The translations under genes were made by a program, and so were the position numbers. Below the pieces are notes generated by a model. It did not search any database, was not told the origin of the DNA, and saw only the letters and a program-made list of their open reading frames with translations. Shown here piece after piece: positions 1-7,778 of a DNA stretch of 33,380 bases (positions are counted from its first letter, which is position 1; each line of letters opens with the position of its first letter). The stretch covers positions 1-33,380 of the forward strand of contig JAQWLN010000218.1 of NCBI GenBank assembly GCA_029247265.1, written 5' to 3'. The DNA comes from Fuerstiella sp. (GTDB lineage: Bacteria; Planctomycetota; Planctomycetia; Planctomycetales; Planctomycetaceae).

Positions 1-2
1 CG

Positions 3-1832
3 GACCCAGCTGACAAGCGTGTGGCACTGGTGCTGGCGAACTACCCCGTTCGCAACGGACGCTTGGCCAATGGGGTTGGTCTGGACACACCGGCCAGCAC
101 CATGAATCTGTTGACTTGGCTGGCTGAAGCCGGTGTAGCGCTGGGTTGCGAATCGCGGCCCGATGAATCTCAAGCGCTGATGGCCCAACTGTTGTCTGGA
201 CGCAGCAACGATCCGGAGAGTTTTCACCTGGAGCCCCTTGCCTACTTACCACTCAGCTCTTATTTGCGTTGGTGGCGACAACTCACTCCAGAAGCGCGCA
301 CCTTGATTGAGCGCCGTTGGGGGTCACCGGAACAGGCCGTGGAGATCCTGAAGGGCCTGCGTGAACGATACGAAGAACATCACCGCGTCCAAATCACGGA
401 CGACGCACTGGAGGCGGCGGTGGAAATGTCAACCCGATATATCTCGTCACGATGTCTACCGGATAAGGCGATTGACGTGATCGATGAATCAGGCGCCCGC
501 GTGCGGCTGAAATCGATGGTGCGTCCACCGGACCTGAAGGAAATCGAAGACGAAATTCAGCGTTTGAATCAGGCCAAGGAAGATGCTGTTGCAGAACAGC
601 AGTTCGAAAAAGCTGCCTCCCTGCGGGATCAGGCTGATAAGCTCCGACGCAAGAAGGACCAGCTGACGGACGAGTGGCGTGAAAAATCCAAGCAGACTGA
701 TGGTGTCGTGGATGCGGAAGTTGTGGCAGAAGTTGTCGCCAAAATTACGGGCATCCCGCTGACTCGACTGTCGAGTGAAGATACGGTTCGCCTGCTACAG
801 ATGGAGGACGAGCTGCACAAGAAAGTCATCAGTCAGCACGAAGCCATTACACAGATATGCAAGGCCGTTCGACGCAGTCGCAGTGGCCTGAAGGACCCGA
901 AGAGGCCCACTGGTGCGTTCCTGTTTTCAGGCCCCACCGGCGTCGGCAAAACTCTGCTGGCCAAGACGCTGGCTGAATTTATGTTCGGTGAAGAGGACTC
1001 GTTGATACAGCTGGACATGTCAGAGTACATGGAGAAGCACAACGTCAGCCGTCTGGTCGGTGCACCTCCGGGATACGTCGGCTACGAAGAAGGTGGTCAG
1101 TTGACGGAAAAAATTCGTCGCCGGCCTTATGCCGTCGTCCTGCTGGACGAAATCGAAAAAGCCCACCCGGACGTCTTCAATATGCTGTTGCAGATCATGG
1201 AAGAAGGGCACCTGACGGACAGCTTTGGCCGTACGGTCGATTTCAAGAACGTTGTCCTGATCATGACAACAAATGCAGGTGCCAGCAAAATGGCGCATGG
1301 CGGCAGCATGGGGCTGCATACTCTTCGCGACGCAGACGACACCCGTTCTTATGAAGAGATGAAAACAAATCTCATGCACGAACTGCAAAAACAGTTCAAA
1401 CCGGAATTCCTGGGTCGACTGGACGAAGTTGTCGTGTTCCGGAAATTGTCACGAGCTGAACTGATGGAGATCGTCGACATCGAACTGGACAAGGTCTACG
1501 GTCGGCTGCGAGATAAGGGCCTGAAGATGATTCTGAGCGACGATGCTCGCAGCTTTATTATTGACAAGGGCGAAGTCGATGACGGTCTCGATTACGGTGC
1601 TCGACCGCTGCGACGCAGTGTTGAACGCTTCATTGAAGATCCGCTGTCGGAAGAACTGCTGAGGGGCACGTTCGAGGGCAAGAACGTGATTCGAGTGGAA
1701 ATCAAAGAGGTGGGCGACCAGAAACAGCTCAACTTCGTCAGCGATTATGAAGAAGAACCTGCGGATGAACCGGAAGGAGAACCAGTCGCCGTTGGTTCCT
1801 CGGAAGACTCAGCTGACAGCAGCGACACTTAG
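3..1832 (+). CDS. clpC: In-frame CobN fragment / ClpC C-terminal chimera (5' partial)
   Basis: The frame is open to the left edge, so the GTG at 21 need not be the start. Roughly the first 105 residues are cobaltochelatase CobN: ALVLANYPVRNGRLANGVGL followed by DTPAS, and further on LIERRWGSPEQ. From about base 330 the protein is ClpC: the end of the first AAA+ domain (ILKGLRERYEEHH), the coiled-coil M/UVR region (FEKAASLRDQADKL), then a complete second AAA+ domain with Walker A GPTGVGKT (residues 304-311 from the GTG), PPGYVGYEEGGQLTE, Walker B VVLLDEIEKAH (D376) and FLGRLDEVVVF, and an acidic tail. ClpC normally unfolds substrates for ClpP; here its N-domain and first Walker A/B motifs are missing. 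The CobN part uses CAA for Gln, unlike the CAG-rich remainder. I infer a chimeric contig or a real rearrangement. The ClpC identity is certain; the fusion being a working gene is doubtful. Confidence 0.85.
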   Translation, partial: DPADKRVALVLANYPVRNGRLANGVGLDTPASTMNLLTWLAEAGVALGCESRPDESQALMAQLLSGRSNDPESFHLEPLAYLPLSSYLRWWRQLTPEARTLIERRWGSPEQAVEILKGLRERYEEHHRVQITDDALEAAVEMSTRYISSRCLPDKAIDVIDESGARVRLKSMVRPPDLKEIEDEIQRLNQAKEDAVAEQQFEKAASLRDQADKLRRKKDQLTDEWREKSKQTDGVVDAEVVAEVVAKITGIPLTRLSSEDTVRLLQMEDELHKKVISQHEAITQICKAVRRSRSGLKDPKRPTGAFLFSGPTGVGKTLLAKTLAEFMFGEEDSLIQLDMSEYMEKHNVSRLVGAPPGYVGYEEGGQLTEKIRRRPYAVVLLDEIEKAHPDVFNMLLQIMEEGHLTDSFGRTVDFKNVVLIMTTNAGASKMAHGGSMGLHTLRDADDTRSYEEMKTNLMHELQKQFKPEFLGRLDEVVVFRKLSRAELMEIVDIELDKVYGRLRDKGLKMILSDDARSFIIDKGEVDDGLDYGARPLRRSVERFIEDPLSEELLRGTFEGKNVIRVEIKEVGDQKQLNFVSDYEEEPADEPEGEPVAVGSSEDSADSSDT

Positions 1833-1864
1833 TCGCACTTGCGTCACAACCGATAACTCGATCA

Positions 1865-1895
1865 ACTCCGAAGCTTTCGAGCTTCGGAGTTTTTT
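1865..1895 (+). terminator. Rho-independent terminator after clpC
   Basis: A perfect 11-bp stem (ACTCCGAAGCT with AGCTTCGGAGT) closes a TTCG tetraloop and runs straight into a run of six T. It lies 32 bases after the clpC stop and ends 27 bases before the first signal peptidase, so the two genes are probably separate transcription units. Confidence 0.92.
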
Positions 1896-1922
1896 ATTGT
1901 CCCACGCTGTTGCCTTTCCAGG

Positions 1923-3641
1923 ATGACTTCAGGATTCGGTCGACAACCTGAGCCTCAGTGGACGCGAAATCTCGTGGAACTCGCGGTTTCATTCGTGATC
2001 GCCATGATTCTGCTGCGCGGGTTTGTTCTGGAGGGATATTTGATATCCACCGGTTCAATGGCTCCTGGCCTGCTTGGGTTTCATAAACGAATTGAATGCC
2101 CGACCTGTGACTATTCGTTCGCCTTCGGCGTCAGCTTTGACGAATCCATGGACGCCGCGGGGGCCCCTGAACCGGCCGCTGCCGCAGGCTATGCCACGTG
2201 TCCCAACTGTGGTCAGTCCACCATTAACGTGGCAGGGGTTCCGGTCAATCATGGTGACCAGTTGCTGGTGCACAAAGACGTTTTCGATTTTCGCCGGCCT
2301 CGACGCTGGGAGAGTGTGGTTTTCCGAAATCCGGAAAATCCGGGCGAGGCTTACGTAAAACGCGTCGTCGGTCTTCCTGGTGAAAGTCTGCAGGTACTGG
2401 GCGGGGATTTGTTTATTGAAGGGGGGATCGCCAGAAAGGATCTGGAAACCGTCCGCGACATGCGAATTGAGGTGTTTAACCTTTCACATCTGGCAGATTC
2501 TGATGAGTGGCAGATGCCGTGGGAAACCGATGGCGGCTGGACTGCTGAAAACGGCAGACTCGTGTGCAACGCCGGCAACCACGCTGGCCCGGCGGCGAAT
2601 GATGTGGACTGGCTGCGGTTGCAGAACTGGCGCAGGTCAGGTGGCGTTCACTATCGAGAAGTCTCGCTTCCGTTGAGTGAAGGGCTGACGGACTGGCAGA
2701 CGTGCGTGTCTGAGCTGCAGCGCAGGCCCATATCCTGGCTGACCAGGCTGGAGTATGATCAGGTTAACGAAGTATTAAGATTACAGGGCGTCATGCCCTA
2801 CAGGATGCAGCAGGATCTGGTTTCGTGGGCAGCGTCAGCAGAATTTCAACAGGCGGTTCATCGTCTGGGCGCGTTGTCGCACATGGCCCCGGTGACAGAT
2901 CGCTATGGCTACAACACTTCGGTTCCATCGCCCGAGCATTCGGTGGAAGACCTGGCGCTGCTGGCGGAACTGACGTGGACCGAACCGCCCGCGGTGCTGC
3001 ATGTGCATGTGCCCGTCCAGCATGAGGTCATCCGCCTGGAATTGTATCCGCTCACGGGGAAGGCGGCCCTATATGCGGAGGGCAGCAGCAAGCTAATTCG
3101 CTCTGGGCAGTTTGCAGACAGGGGTGCCGAGGCTGCCGGTGTGCAGTTGAAGATTGAAGCGTCCAACTTCGACCATCGCGTGTTATTTGCGGTGAACGAC
3201 CGGCAGCTGTTTCCAGAACTGGATTTTCAGATGACCAGTGGTCTGGTGAAAGAACCACCGGCCAACGATGCCAGCGCCTCTGCGAAAGCAACATCATCAG
3301 TGCTTACTCGGCAACATCGTTGGGGCCTTGGTATCGCTGGAGGTTCTGTACAACTTGAAACACTGAGGCTCTATCGCGACGTTTTCTACACTCCCGGACG
3401 CAGGAAAAACGGCGTCGATTCACCGTTTCTGGTGGAGCAGGACGCGTATTTCGTCCACGGTGACAATAGTCCCGTATCCTCCGACAGCCGGAACTGGGGT
3501 ACTCCGTGTGTACCGCACAAATTGCTTCTTGGTAAGCCATTTGTTGTGCATCTGCCGTCGCGGCCTGGCAAACTGACGCTGGGTGGTTATGAATTGCCGA
3601 TCCGGATACCGGACTTTGATCGAATTCGATACATTCATTGA
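1923..3641 (+). CDS. lepB: Signal peptidase I with large extracytoplasmic insert (first paralogue)
   Basis: This is a type I signal peptidase (S26 serine protease with a Ser-Lys dyad), which removes signal peptides outside the cytoplasmic membrane. One N-terminal membrane segment lies at about residues 17-38. Box B STGSMAP supplies the nucleophile Ser45, box D YVKRVVGLPGE supplies Lys146, and box E is GDNSPVSSDSR from residue 513. Two CxxC pairs (C59/C62 and C93/C96) follow box B and look like a zinc ribbon. About 350 residues separate the Lys from box E, far more than in ordinary family members. This insert contains a helical segment (about 238-325) and a beta-rich region ending in LRLYRDVFYT, which has a counterpart in the next paralogue. 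At 572 residues the protein is about twice the usual length. The ATG at 1923 places the membrane segment correctly; no clear ribosome-binding site is seen. Confidence 0.93.
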   Translation: MTSGFGRQPEPQWTRNLVELAVSFVIAMILLRGFVLEGYLISTGSMAPGLLGFHKRIECPTCDYSFAFGVSFDESMDAAGAPEPAAAAGYATCPNCGQSTINVAGVPVNHGDQLLVHKDVFDFRRPRRWESVVFRNPENPGEAYVKRVVGLPGESLQVLGGDLFIEGGIARKDLETVRDMRIEVFNLSHLADSDEWQMPWETDGGWTAENGRLVCNAGNHAGPAANDVDWLRLQNWRRSGGVHYREVSLPLSEGLTDWQTCVSELQRRPISWLTRLEYDQVNEVLRLQGVMPYRMQQDLVSWAASAEFQQAVHRLGALSHMAPVTDRYGYNTSVPSPEHSVEDLALLAELTWTEPPAVLHVHVPVQHEVIRLELYPLTGKAALYAEGSSKLIRSGQFADRGAEAAGVQLKIEASNFDHRVLFAVNDRQLFPELDFQMTSGLVKEPPANDASASAKATSSVLTRQHRWGLGIAGGSVQLETLRLYRDVFYTPGRRKNGVDSPFLVEQDAYFVHGDNSPVSSDSRNWGTPCVPHKLLLGKPFVVHLPSRPGKLTLGGYELPIRIPDFDRIRYIH

Positions 3642-3977
3642 CTTTTCCCGGACGTGGACCCCGGCGTCTACGTATGAGAGCCGGAGCACAACGCATCAGG
3701 CTGATTTGCGGTCACCATCGACGTTTATGGCCTGCGACGCACGAATGTCCCCAAGCCGAAATAATCCACTCTGGACTCGTTAAACTCTCCGTTTTGTTTC
3801 AGCACCGGACCAAAATCCTTGTGATTTTAAAACATCTGGTCTCTCGGCGACGTCATACGTTGCTCAGGACTTCAAAGATTTCGTCGTTCGCAACGAATCA
3901 CTCCGATGTGGTGTTTGCGTCCAGTCTCGAGGCCTGACCAGAACCTTAATAAATCGAATCGTACCACTGGATTGAAG
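3642..3977. other. Intergenic gap between the two signal peptidase genes
   Basis: These 336 bases hold no convincing gene, RNA or terminator. The second signal peptidase frame is open upstream to a possible ATG at 3906, but that 24-residue extension has no family resemblance and would precede an already lysine-rich cytoplasmic tail. The promoter of the second gene presumably lies here, but I see no good -35/-10 pair. Confidence 0.5.
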
Positions 3978-6098
3978 ATGTCTGCCAAAGCGAAATCGAA
4001 TTCACCGTCAGGGAATGATCAGGACGGTAAGAAGGCAACAAAGAAGAAACAACAGGGCGACGGAATGCGCGAGACTGTGGAGTCGATCGCTATCGCCTTT
4101 GTTCTGGCCTTCCTGTTCAAAACGTTTCAAGCCGAAGCCTACGTGATTCCTACCGGATCCATGGCTCCGACGCTTTACGGTCGGCACAAAGAAATCACGT
4201 GCGACGGCTGTGGTTTTGAGTTCGCTCTCGGAGCAAGCTCGGAGATCAATCAGGAAACCGGTCGTCTGGAAGATCGTATTCAGCAGGTCTATTGCGGGAA
4301 CTGCGGGAAAGAAAACTATGCCCGCGATGCTGCTGTTTTCAACGGTGACCGAATTCTGGTGAACAAGCAATTTTCAGACTACCAGAGGTTTGACGTTGTT
4401 GTGTTCAAGAATCCGGAGCAGGCACACGTCAATTACATCAAGCGGCTGGTCGGATTGCCAAACGAAACAATCAGGATTCGCAAAGGCGATATCTGGGCGA
4501 AGGCAAAGGACAGCGATTACTGGAATATCCGGCGCAAACAGGATCCCTTCGTTCAGAAGGACATTCAGCTGACCGTTTATGACGACCAGTATCCAGCCCG
4601 GTCATTGATTAAACTGGGCTGGCCAGAACGCTGGGAGGGATCAAGAGAGTCGGATGCATCAGGCAGTGTCGGCGGCTGGCTGGAGGCAAGCAACGGATGG
4701 ACCTCTGACCGAGAAAATCGAACGTACCAATGTGAGGCGGATGCCGATGTGCATTGGCTGCGCTATCGCCATTTTCAGCCAGCGGGGGCCTCGTGGCCTT
4801 TCGGCATTGTTGTCACCGGGGAGGTCATGGAAAATAGGAGGCTTACCGCGGAAACAGATTTCCTGAGTGATGCAGGTGGGCAGAGCGAATACGGTTTTCA
4901 GTGGTATCGAGGCAATACGCCAATCGACGGAGCAACCGATGGTACCTACACACTGAACGAATCTGACGTGGGCACGTCCATAAGCGTTGATGTGAGTTAC
5001 ACCGACGGCGACGGCAGGGAGCGGACGGTCGCTAGTGAGAAGACCGCGGTTGTTACGAATGCCGACGAGTCACCGCGTCCGGATTACGTACACCCTGATC
5101 TACCCGTCCCTGAAGCCAGCCTTGTAACGGACTTCTGCACGTTTAACGCGTATGGCTCACGATACCCTGGCGGGATCTACTGGGTGGGAGACCTGACGCT
5201 TAACTGTGTCGTGGACGTCGCTGAAGTGGAAGATTCCAGTGAGTTGACGTTAGAGCTGGTCGAAGGGCCGACAACATTTCAATGTGTCGTGAACCTAAAG
5301 ACGGGGGCAGCGAAGTTGATTGCACTCGATTCGGCCAGCCGCAGCGAAGTGAACAGAATTGCGATTGCGGACACTCGAGTTGCAGGGCCCGGGGCCTATG
5401 CCCTCACATTCGCGAATGTCGACGACCGTTTGTGTCTGTGGGTCGACCAGCGTCTGGTACAGTTTGACACATCTACATCACGCGATTCCTCGGACGAGCC
5501 CTGGCCGACTCAGCGCGACCTTGCTCCCTGTGGTATTGCCGTAAGTAACGCCACAGTGACAGTGTCCGATCTGTTGCTGCAACGAGACATCTACTATCGG
5601 AACGATATCGTCGCGTTCGATCAGGAAGATGGTGTCAGCGTTGAGCCGACTTTCGGGAACAACGTTCAGCAGAACGAAGTGCAACTGCCCTACGATCTAC
5701 AGTCGCAACTCACAAATCCTGAGGGGTGGGCAAATACCTACGCGGATCAATCAGCCGCACAGCTAGATAAATACGGCCGATACGGTGAGTACGAGTTGGC
5801 CGAAGGGGAGTATCTGATGTTTGGCGACAATTCGTCGATGAGCAAGGACAGTCGGCTGTTTGATTTTCAGTCACGCCCCATGAATGGCGTTTTCAGCCAT
5901 CGCTATGCCGTTCGGGAACAGGATTTGATAGGCAAGGCCCTGTTCATCTTCTGGCCGCACGGCGTGCCATTTCTGAACGGCGGAGAAGGCATTGCGGTCC
6001 GCTATCATTCCGGTCGTGACACGGCGGATCCGGGAGGGTATCCTTCCGTTCGCGTACCGTTTTACCCTAACCTTCAACGAATGAAGAAGATTCGCTGA
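3978..6098 (+). CDS. lepB: Signal peptidase I with Ig-like domain insert (second paralogue)
   Basis: A second type I signal peptidase, about 706 residues. A Lys-rich cytoplasmic tail is followed by a membrane segment at about 33-50, box B IPTGSMAPTL with Ser61, CxxC pairs C75/C78 and C106/C109 (putative zinc ribbon), box D YIKRLVGLPNE with Lys155, and box E GDNSSMSKDSR from residue 616, so the catalytic residues are intact. The insert between Lys155 and box E has three parts: a segment ending HWLRYRHFQPAG, an Ig-like domain (about 275-365), and a beta-sandwich-like region (LTFANVDDRLCLWVDQRLV and LLLQRDIYYR) that matches the first paralogue. The start at ATG 3978 was chosen because the Lys-rich tail directly precedes the membrane segment; an ATG at 3906 is possible but unlikely. 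lptB follows after 45 bases and may be co-transcribed. Confidence 0.93.
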   Translation: MSAKAKSNSPSGNDQDGKKATKKKQQGDGMRETVESIAIAFVLAFLFKTFQAEAYVIPTGSMAPTLYGRHKEITCDGCGFEFALGASSEINQETGRLEDRIQQVYCGNCGKENYARDAAVFNGDRILVNKQFSDYQRFDVVVFKNPEQAHVNYIKRLVGLPNETIRIRKGDIWAKAKDSDYWNIRRKQDPFVQKDIQLTVYDDQYPARSLIKLGWPERWEGSRESDASGSVGGWLEASNGWTSDRENRTYQCEADADVHWLRYRHFQPAGASWPFGIVVTGEVMENRRLTAETDFLSDAGGQSEYGFQWYRGNTPIDGATDGTYTLNESDVGTSISVDVSYTDGDGRERTVASEKTAVVTNADESPRPDYVHPDLPVPEASLVTDFCTFNAYGSRYPGGIYWVGDLTLNCVVDVAEVEDSSELTLELVEGPTTFQCVVNLKTGAAKLIALDSASRSEVNRIAIADTRVAGPGAYALTFANVDDRLCLWVDQRLVQFDTSTSRDSSDEPWPTQRDLAPCGIAVSNATVTVSDLLLQRDIYYRNDIVAFDQEDGVSVEPTFGNNVQQNEVQLPYDLQSQLTNPEGWANTYADQSAAQLDKYGRYGEYELAEGEYLMFGDNSSMSKDSRLFDFQSRPMNGVFSHRYAVREQDLIGKALFIFWPHGVPFLNGGEGIAVRYHSGRDTADPGGYPSVRVPFYPNLQRMKKIR
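4800..5072 (+). other. Ig-like (adhesin-type) domain inserted in the second signal peptidase
   Basis: Residues 275-365 of the host protein read like one complete bacterial Ig-like repeat of the kind found in tandem in large adhesins: an LTAETDFLSDAGG lead-in, then FQWYRGNTPIDGATDGTYTL, NESDVGTSISVDVSYTDGDG and a VVTNADES exit. It sits between WLRYRHFQPAG and SLVTDFCTFNAYG. The first paralogue has an unrelated helical segment at the equivalent place. It should face the periplasm. The domain assignment rests on motif recognition only. Confidence 0.72.
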
Positions 6099-6103
6099 GA
6101 AGC

Positions 6104-6120
6104 GTTATCCTGATGATAAC
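6104..6120. promoter_or_regulatory. Short inverted repeat upstream of lptB
   Basis: GTTATC and GATAAC form a perfect 6-bp inverted repeat with a 5-base loop. It lies in the 45-base gap between the second signal peptidase and lptB, just before the lptB ribosome-binding site. No T-run follows, so it is not a normal terminator. It may be an operator or may have no function. Confidence 0.25.
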
Positions 6121-6143
6121 AGTGCAGCAGAAGGGACTCTGTG

Positions 6144-6908
6144 ATGGCATTGCTGAAATGCGAGGGACTGGTCAAGGACTTCCCGGGAAAACGGGCGGTT
6201 GACGGTGTCGACTTCAGCGTCCGTGAAGGCGAAATTGTTGGACTGCTGGGGCCCAACGGAGCAGGCAAAAGTACGACATTTCGTATCGCCTGTGGACTGA
6301 CGACGCCTACAAAAGGTCGAGTATTTCTGCGCGGCAAGGACGTTACCGCCTGGCCGATGTATCAGCGGGCTCAGCACGGCCTTGGATATCTGCCTCAGGA
6401 CGCCAGTATTTTTGCGAGGTTGTCTGTCGAAGAGAACATCCTCGCCATTCTGGAATTCCGAGGCGCGGAGCGAAAAGTTTCAAAAGCACGGATTGATCAG
6501 TTACTTGGAGAGTTCGGACTACTCGATAAACGTCGACAGCGGTCCGGATCGCTGTCCGGTGGCGAACGGCGACGCCTGGAAATTGCGAGGGCACTGGCCA
6601 GCGATCCTCAGATTCTGCTGCTGGATGAACCCTTCACGGGAATCGACCCGGTTACGATTCACAGCATCCAGGACATTATCCAGGGGTTGAAAGACAAGGG
6701 CATATCGATTCTGCTGACTGACCACCGTGAACGTGAGACACTGACGATCACCGATCGAAGCTACATTATCAAAGATGGTCAGGTGCTTGTGTCAGGTAGC
6801 GCCGAAACTGTGCTGAATGACACGAAAGCTATTGAGAGCTATTTTGGAACACGTTTCGACGCAGGATCCATCATTGGTGGGCGTGATTCCTTCCGCGAGT
6901 CTGCATAA
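6144..6908 (+). CDS. lptB: LPS export ABC transporter ATPase, LptB type
   Basis: This is the ATP-binding subunit of an LptB-type ABC transporter, which in Gram-negative bacteria powers LptFG to extract lipopolysaccharide from the inner membrane. The 254 residues carry Walker A GPNGAGKS (36-43), a Q-loop in the LptB-typical LPQDASIFARLSVEENI, the signature LSGGERRRLEIARAL, Walker B LLLDEPFTGID and the H-loop in LLTDHRERETL. RLSVEEN, ERRR and DHRERET mark LptB rather than a generic ABC ATPase. ATG 6144 is preferred over GTG 6141 because AAGGG at 6131-6135 is then eight bases upstream. No permease (lptF/lptG), lptA or lptC is nearby, so the gene is separated from its expected partners. The family call is firm; the substrate in this organism is inferred. 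Confidence 0.9.
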   Translation: MALLKCEGLVKDFPGKRAVDGVDFSVREGEIVGLLGPNGAGKSTTFRIACGLTTPTKGRVFLRGKDVTAWPMYQRAQHGLGYLPQDASIFARLSVEENILAILEFRGAERKVSKARIDQLLGEFGLLDKRRQRSGSLSGGERRRLEIARALASDPQILLLDEPFTGIDPVTIHSIQDIIQGLKDKGISILLTDHRERETLTITDRSYIIKDGQVLVSGSAETVLNDTKAIESYFGTRFDAGSIIGGRDSFRESA

Positions 6909-7117
6909 TGCAGGCCAGTTTTGACATGTGGTTATTTGCTACGCGCCAGAGCAGATTGCCGCAATCAATACTGGCTCGTGAGAGTAACGACACTGCAATT
7001 GAAATATATTTCCGGCGACAACAAATCAGCGTGAAACGCGGTAAGGCACCAGGGCAGGCGTGCCGGTCCTGTCCTGCCGGTTTCTGAGACGCTGACAACT
7101 GGAGGAGCAACGATCTG

Positions 7118-7627
7118 ATGAGTTCTGGATACGGCGAAGACAGTCCGGTCGATGCTATTACGTCCCGCGGTCGCGACTGGCCGTGTCTGCAACAGTTTGT
7201 GGTCTTTCTGGAGAATAAAGTCGGCTCCCTTCATGAGTTGTTGCGCAAAGTGGAACGTGACGATCTTCGAATTGTGGCGCTTTCGATGCTGGATTCCGCA
7301 GACAGTGCCATCGCCCGGCTGATCACGAACAGCCATGAACGCACTCGAGAATTGCTGGAACTGTCAGGCCTGCCATTCTGTGAATGTGAAGTCATTGGCG
7401 TGATGCTGCCGGATGTAGATCAGCCGCACACGAACATTTGCGCCAGTCTGATGTCGGCAGAACTGAACGTGCATTACGTATATCCGCTGATGTATCGACG
7501 TAATCGTTGCGGTGCCGTCGCGATATATGTGGACAACGTTGACGAGGCTTTACGAGTTCTGAAAGAACAGCATCATCGGTTCGTGACAGAAGATGATCTG
7601 CTGGAGTATGATGAACTGTTCGAGTAA
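7118..7627 (+). CDS. Tandem ACT-domain protein, probable amino-acid-sensing regulator
   Basis: The 169-residue protein appears to be two ACT domains in a row and nothing else. The first starts at about residue 26 (FVVFLENKVGSLHELLRKV, then IVALSMLDSADSAIARLIT), and the second at about 95 (NICASLMSAELNVHYVYPLM, then GAVAIYVDNVDEALRVLKE). ACT domains usually bind amino acids or similar small ligands and mediate allosteric control, and stand-alone double-ACT proteins occur in many bacteria without a known partner. There is no catalytic or DNA-binding domain. A GGAGGAG sequence about ten bases upstream supports ATG 7118. It lies 209 bases after lptB on the same strand with no visible functional tie. 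The ligand and target are unknown. Confidence 0.78.
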   Translation: MSSGYGEDSPVDAITSRGRDWPCLQQFVVFLENKVGSLHELLRKVERDDLRIVALSMLDSADSAIARLITNSHERTRELLELSGLPFCECEVIGVMLPDVDQPHTNICASLMSAELNVHYVYPLMYRRNRCGAVAIYVDNVDEALRVLKEQHHRFVTEDDLLEYDELFE

Positions 7628-7703
7628 CTACGGCTGTGTGCCGCCCAGTGAGCCGGCGGTCACTTCGCAGCTTTTCCTTCCGGGAAATATCGGGTTTCGT
7701 CGC

Positions 7704-7740
7704 ACAACGTTGTCCGGTGTTGTTGTTTGCTGACAACACC
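7704..7740. promoter_or_regulatory. Clustered ACAAC/GTTGT palindromes before the beta-propeller gene
   Basis: A perfect 10-bp palindrome ACAACGTTGT (7704-7713) is followed at once by an 8-bp inverted repeat, GGTGTTGT (7716-7723) and ACAACACC (7733-7740), with a 9-base loop. The three share the ACAAC/GTTGT core. It could be an operator with repeated half-sites or a leader hairpin; no T-run follows, so an intrinsic terminator is unlikely. Confidence 0.35.
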
Positions 7741-7778
7741 TGAATATGCGTTTCGCTGCCCACGATGATGGAGACCAA

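Noticed and set aside
21..1832. A normal complete clpC starting at GTG 21
   Set aside because: The frame is open to the left edge, the sequence around the GTG is the middle of CobN, and the ClpC N-domain and first Walker motifs are absent.
3906..3977. Upstream ATG extension of the second signal peptidase
   Set aside because: The added 24 residues look non-coding and precede a normal Lys-rich cytoplasmic N-terminus.
6920..6950. TTGACA at 6920-6925 as a promoter for the ACT-domain gene
   Set aside because: No acceptable -10 lies 16-18 bases downstream; the sequence there is GC-rich.
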